Shown one piece after another: positions 62,662 through 64,000 of a stretch of DNA of 64,000 nt. This DNA comes from Solen grandis. Taxonomy: Eukaryota; Mollusca; Bivalvia; Adapedonta; Solenidae. The notes beneath the pieces are model-generated. The model was not told the origin of the DNA. It ran no database searches and was given only the letters and a program-made list of their open reading frames with translations. Location: positions 54,708,650-54,772,649 of the forward strand of contig CM037783.1 of NCBI GenBank assembly GCA_021229015.1, given 5' to 3'. Made by a program: the position numbers and the translations under genes. The stretch's first letter is position 1, and every line of letters begins with the position of its first letter.

Positions 62662-62903
62662 TTAACCCTTTCCCTCATATAGACTCATTTTGACGCACTC
62701 AATAGGTATCACATAAAGCCTGATCTGCAGAAAGCCAAACTCAAACCTTACCAAGTTTAATTGTAAAATCCTCATTACCAGACCACTGAGGAGCAGCGAA
62801 CAGCATAAAACCTGATCAGCCTGCGAGTTACTCGCAGGCTAATCTGGTTTTATGCTGTTCGCATAGGTCTTTTCATGGTTTCTTCTATGAGGGAAAGGGT
62901 TAA
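62662..62903 (+). mobile_element. MITE family 1
   Basis: Complete 242-bp copy with TTAA at both ends; inverted relative to its neighbour 140 bp upstream. Confidence 0.85.
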
Positions 62904-63581
62904 GCATGGTTACCTATAAAGTAGATACTAGGGTAAAATAGATTGTATTTATTAATTACACCAATAATTTTGTGGATATGATCATCTCCATTGGATTAAT
63001 AACTGGCTCCTCACTAATGTTTTAGTCTCAGATGTGAAGGTTTTTGGTTGGAACTCACCTTGAGTTAAGTGTCTTTAGGTTCAGGGCTGTGTTTATGAAA
63101 CATGTCAAACTGAGATTTTCCTCAACTCAAAAATATCAAATATCACCATGTATATGTAATTTTTTTAAATTAAAGATCATTTTCTGTATGAGCCTGTTAA
63201 TAATAGCACTTATATGCAATGGTTTTTGGCGTAGCTGTTTTGCCTCACTTTTGACCTACATATAGATGATGATGTAAGACCGCGTCAAATGAGTATTTAA
63301 CAGATTTTCATTGGTAGATATTCCTATACTCACAAAAAAAAAAGTGAAAAAAAAAATCACTAGTATTTGATGAGATGATAACTAGATGAAACCTATCTTT
63401 AGCATAAACAAAATTTTGATAAAGTATTCTGACTGAATTGCAGTTTCATTGATAAATGTTATTTTTATTAAAACACTTCTCTTTGACGCACATTGAGACT
63501 TGTTTCTGGCTGAACGTTATAAATACTTTCAGTATATTGTCTGTTTCACCTTCTCCGAATGACTGAAAGACGGTGCGCTTT
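62904..63581. other. Non-coding spacer
   Basis: AT-rich, no gene recognised. Confidence 0.4.
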
Positions 63582-64000
63582 ATTATCCCCCACCGATGGA
63601 ATCGGGAGGGGGATATTGTTTTGGTGTCTGTCCTTCTGCTCTATATCTCTGCAACTACTGAATGGATTTAACAAAACTTCATTGCAACCATCATTACCAA
63701 TAAGAGATGCGGATATCCTCGGCATGTTCTGATCCAACCATATAACACAGAGTTAAGGCCCTTGCTTAGCTATGCAGTATGTTTACAGAGTTTCATTTGT
63801 TTCTGTGCAATTTCTCTGCAACTACTGACTGGATTTTAATGAAACTTCGTGGCAACCATCATTACCAATAGGAGATGTGCACATCCTCGGCATGTTCCAA
63901 ACAGACCATTTAACATGGAGTTTTGGCCCTTAATTAGTTATGCAGTATGTATACAGAGTAACATTCATTTCCGCGCTATTTCTTTGCAACTACTATATGG
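63582..64000 (+). mobile_element. Hairpin/tandem-array element, family E, cut by window end
   Basis: The 5' palindrome ATCCCCC...GGGGGAT with inner CCGAT/ATCGG (about 63584-63614) is followed by a short GTCTGTCC tract and at least two and a part units of about 166 bp (CTCTGCAACTACTG at 63647 and 63813, a variant near 63981). The 3' end lies outside the window. Confidence 0.65.

Overview
This is a eukaryotic, very probably bivalve-mollusc, nuclear genome window. It is AT-rich, intron- and intergene-dominated, and loaded with short non-autonomous transposable elements. The organism call rests on the repeats: hairpin-plus-tandem-array elements starting TAGCTCACCTGAGCAC, TTAA-ended MITEs and mollusc-type SINEs. 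Species cannot be named from the sequence alone. A 100-N assembly gap lies at 32290-32389.

Two host genes are supported. (1) 8135-about 17.9 kb (+): a very large polydactyl C2H2 zinc-finger gene whose visible coding part is one exon of about 8.0 kb. It encodes about 36 C2H2 fingers, mostly in pairs, separated by acidic, Q-rich and Ser-rich linkers, with one isolated C-terminal finger (architecture reminiscent of REST/ZNF462-type regulators). The reading frame is broken twice: a 4-bp tandem duplication (CTGC) inside finger 15, and a net -1 shift in an acid-rich linker. The two shifts cancel. (2) 29449-31087 (+): the first two recognisable coding exons of a DHHC palmitoyltransferase of the ZDHHC1/ZDHHC11 type, with an intron carrying a 595-bp TIR element. 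The DHHC-box exon was not found, so the gene continues in the N gap or in unrecognised or later sequence.

The rest is mobile and repetitive DNA. Layout: 1-8134 non-coding (upstream/intronic); 8.1-17.9 kb zinc-finger gene; 20.8-23.8 kb hairpin/tandem elements of family A, one of them inserted in a TTAA MITE; 24-29 kb intergenic with SINEs and a TIR element; 29.4-31.1 kb ZDHHC exons; 32.3-36 kb MITEs and SINEs; 36.4-38.8 kb family B element interrupted by a degenerate non-LTR retrotransposon; 39.4-42.6 kb two minisatellites, one split by a family F element; 45-53 kb MITE-rich; 53.5-54.1 kb family G tandem array; 55.35-61.65 kb a family C element holding a hAT-like MITE, a double family A element and a family D element; 62.2-62.9 kb two MITEs; 63.58 kb to the end, family E.

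The most interesting pattern is that the sequence-unrelated families A, B, C and D share one end plan: a palindromic 5' hairpin, a tandem array of about 155-330-bp units, a repeat of one hairpin arm near the 3' end (subterminal inverted repeat), then a short perfect 3' hairpin and a CTTG or CTAG terminus followed by TT. E and F share the 5' half of this plan. This fits non-autonomous Helentron/Helitron-like elements, and one copy has two 5' ends and a single 3' end.
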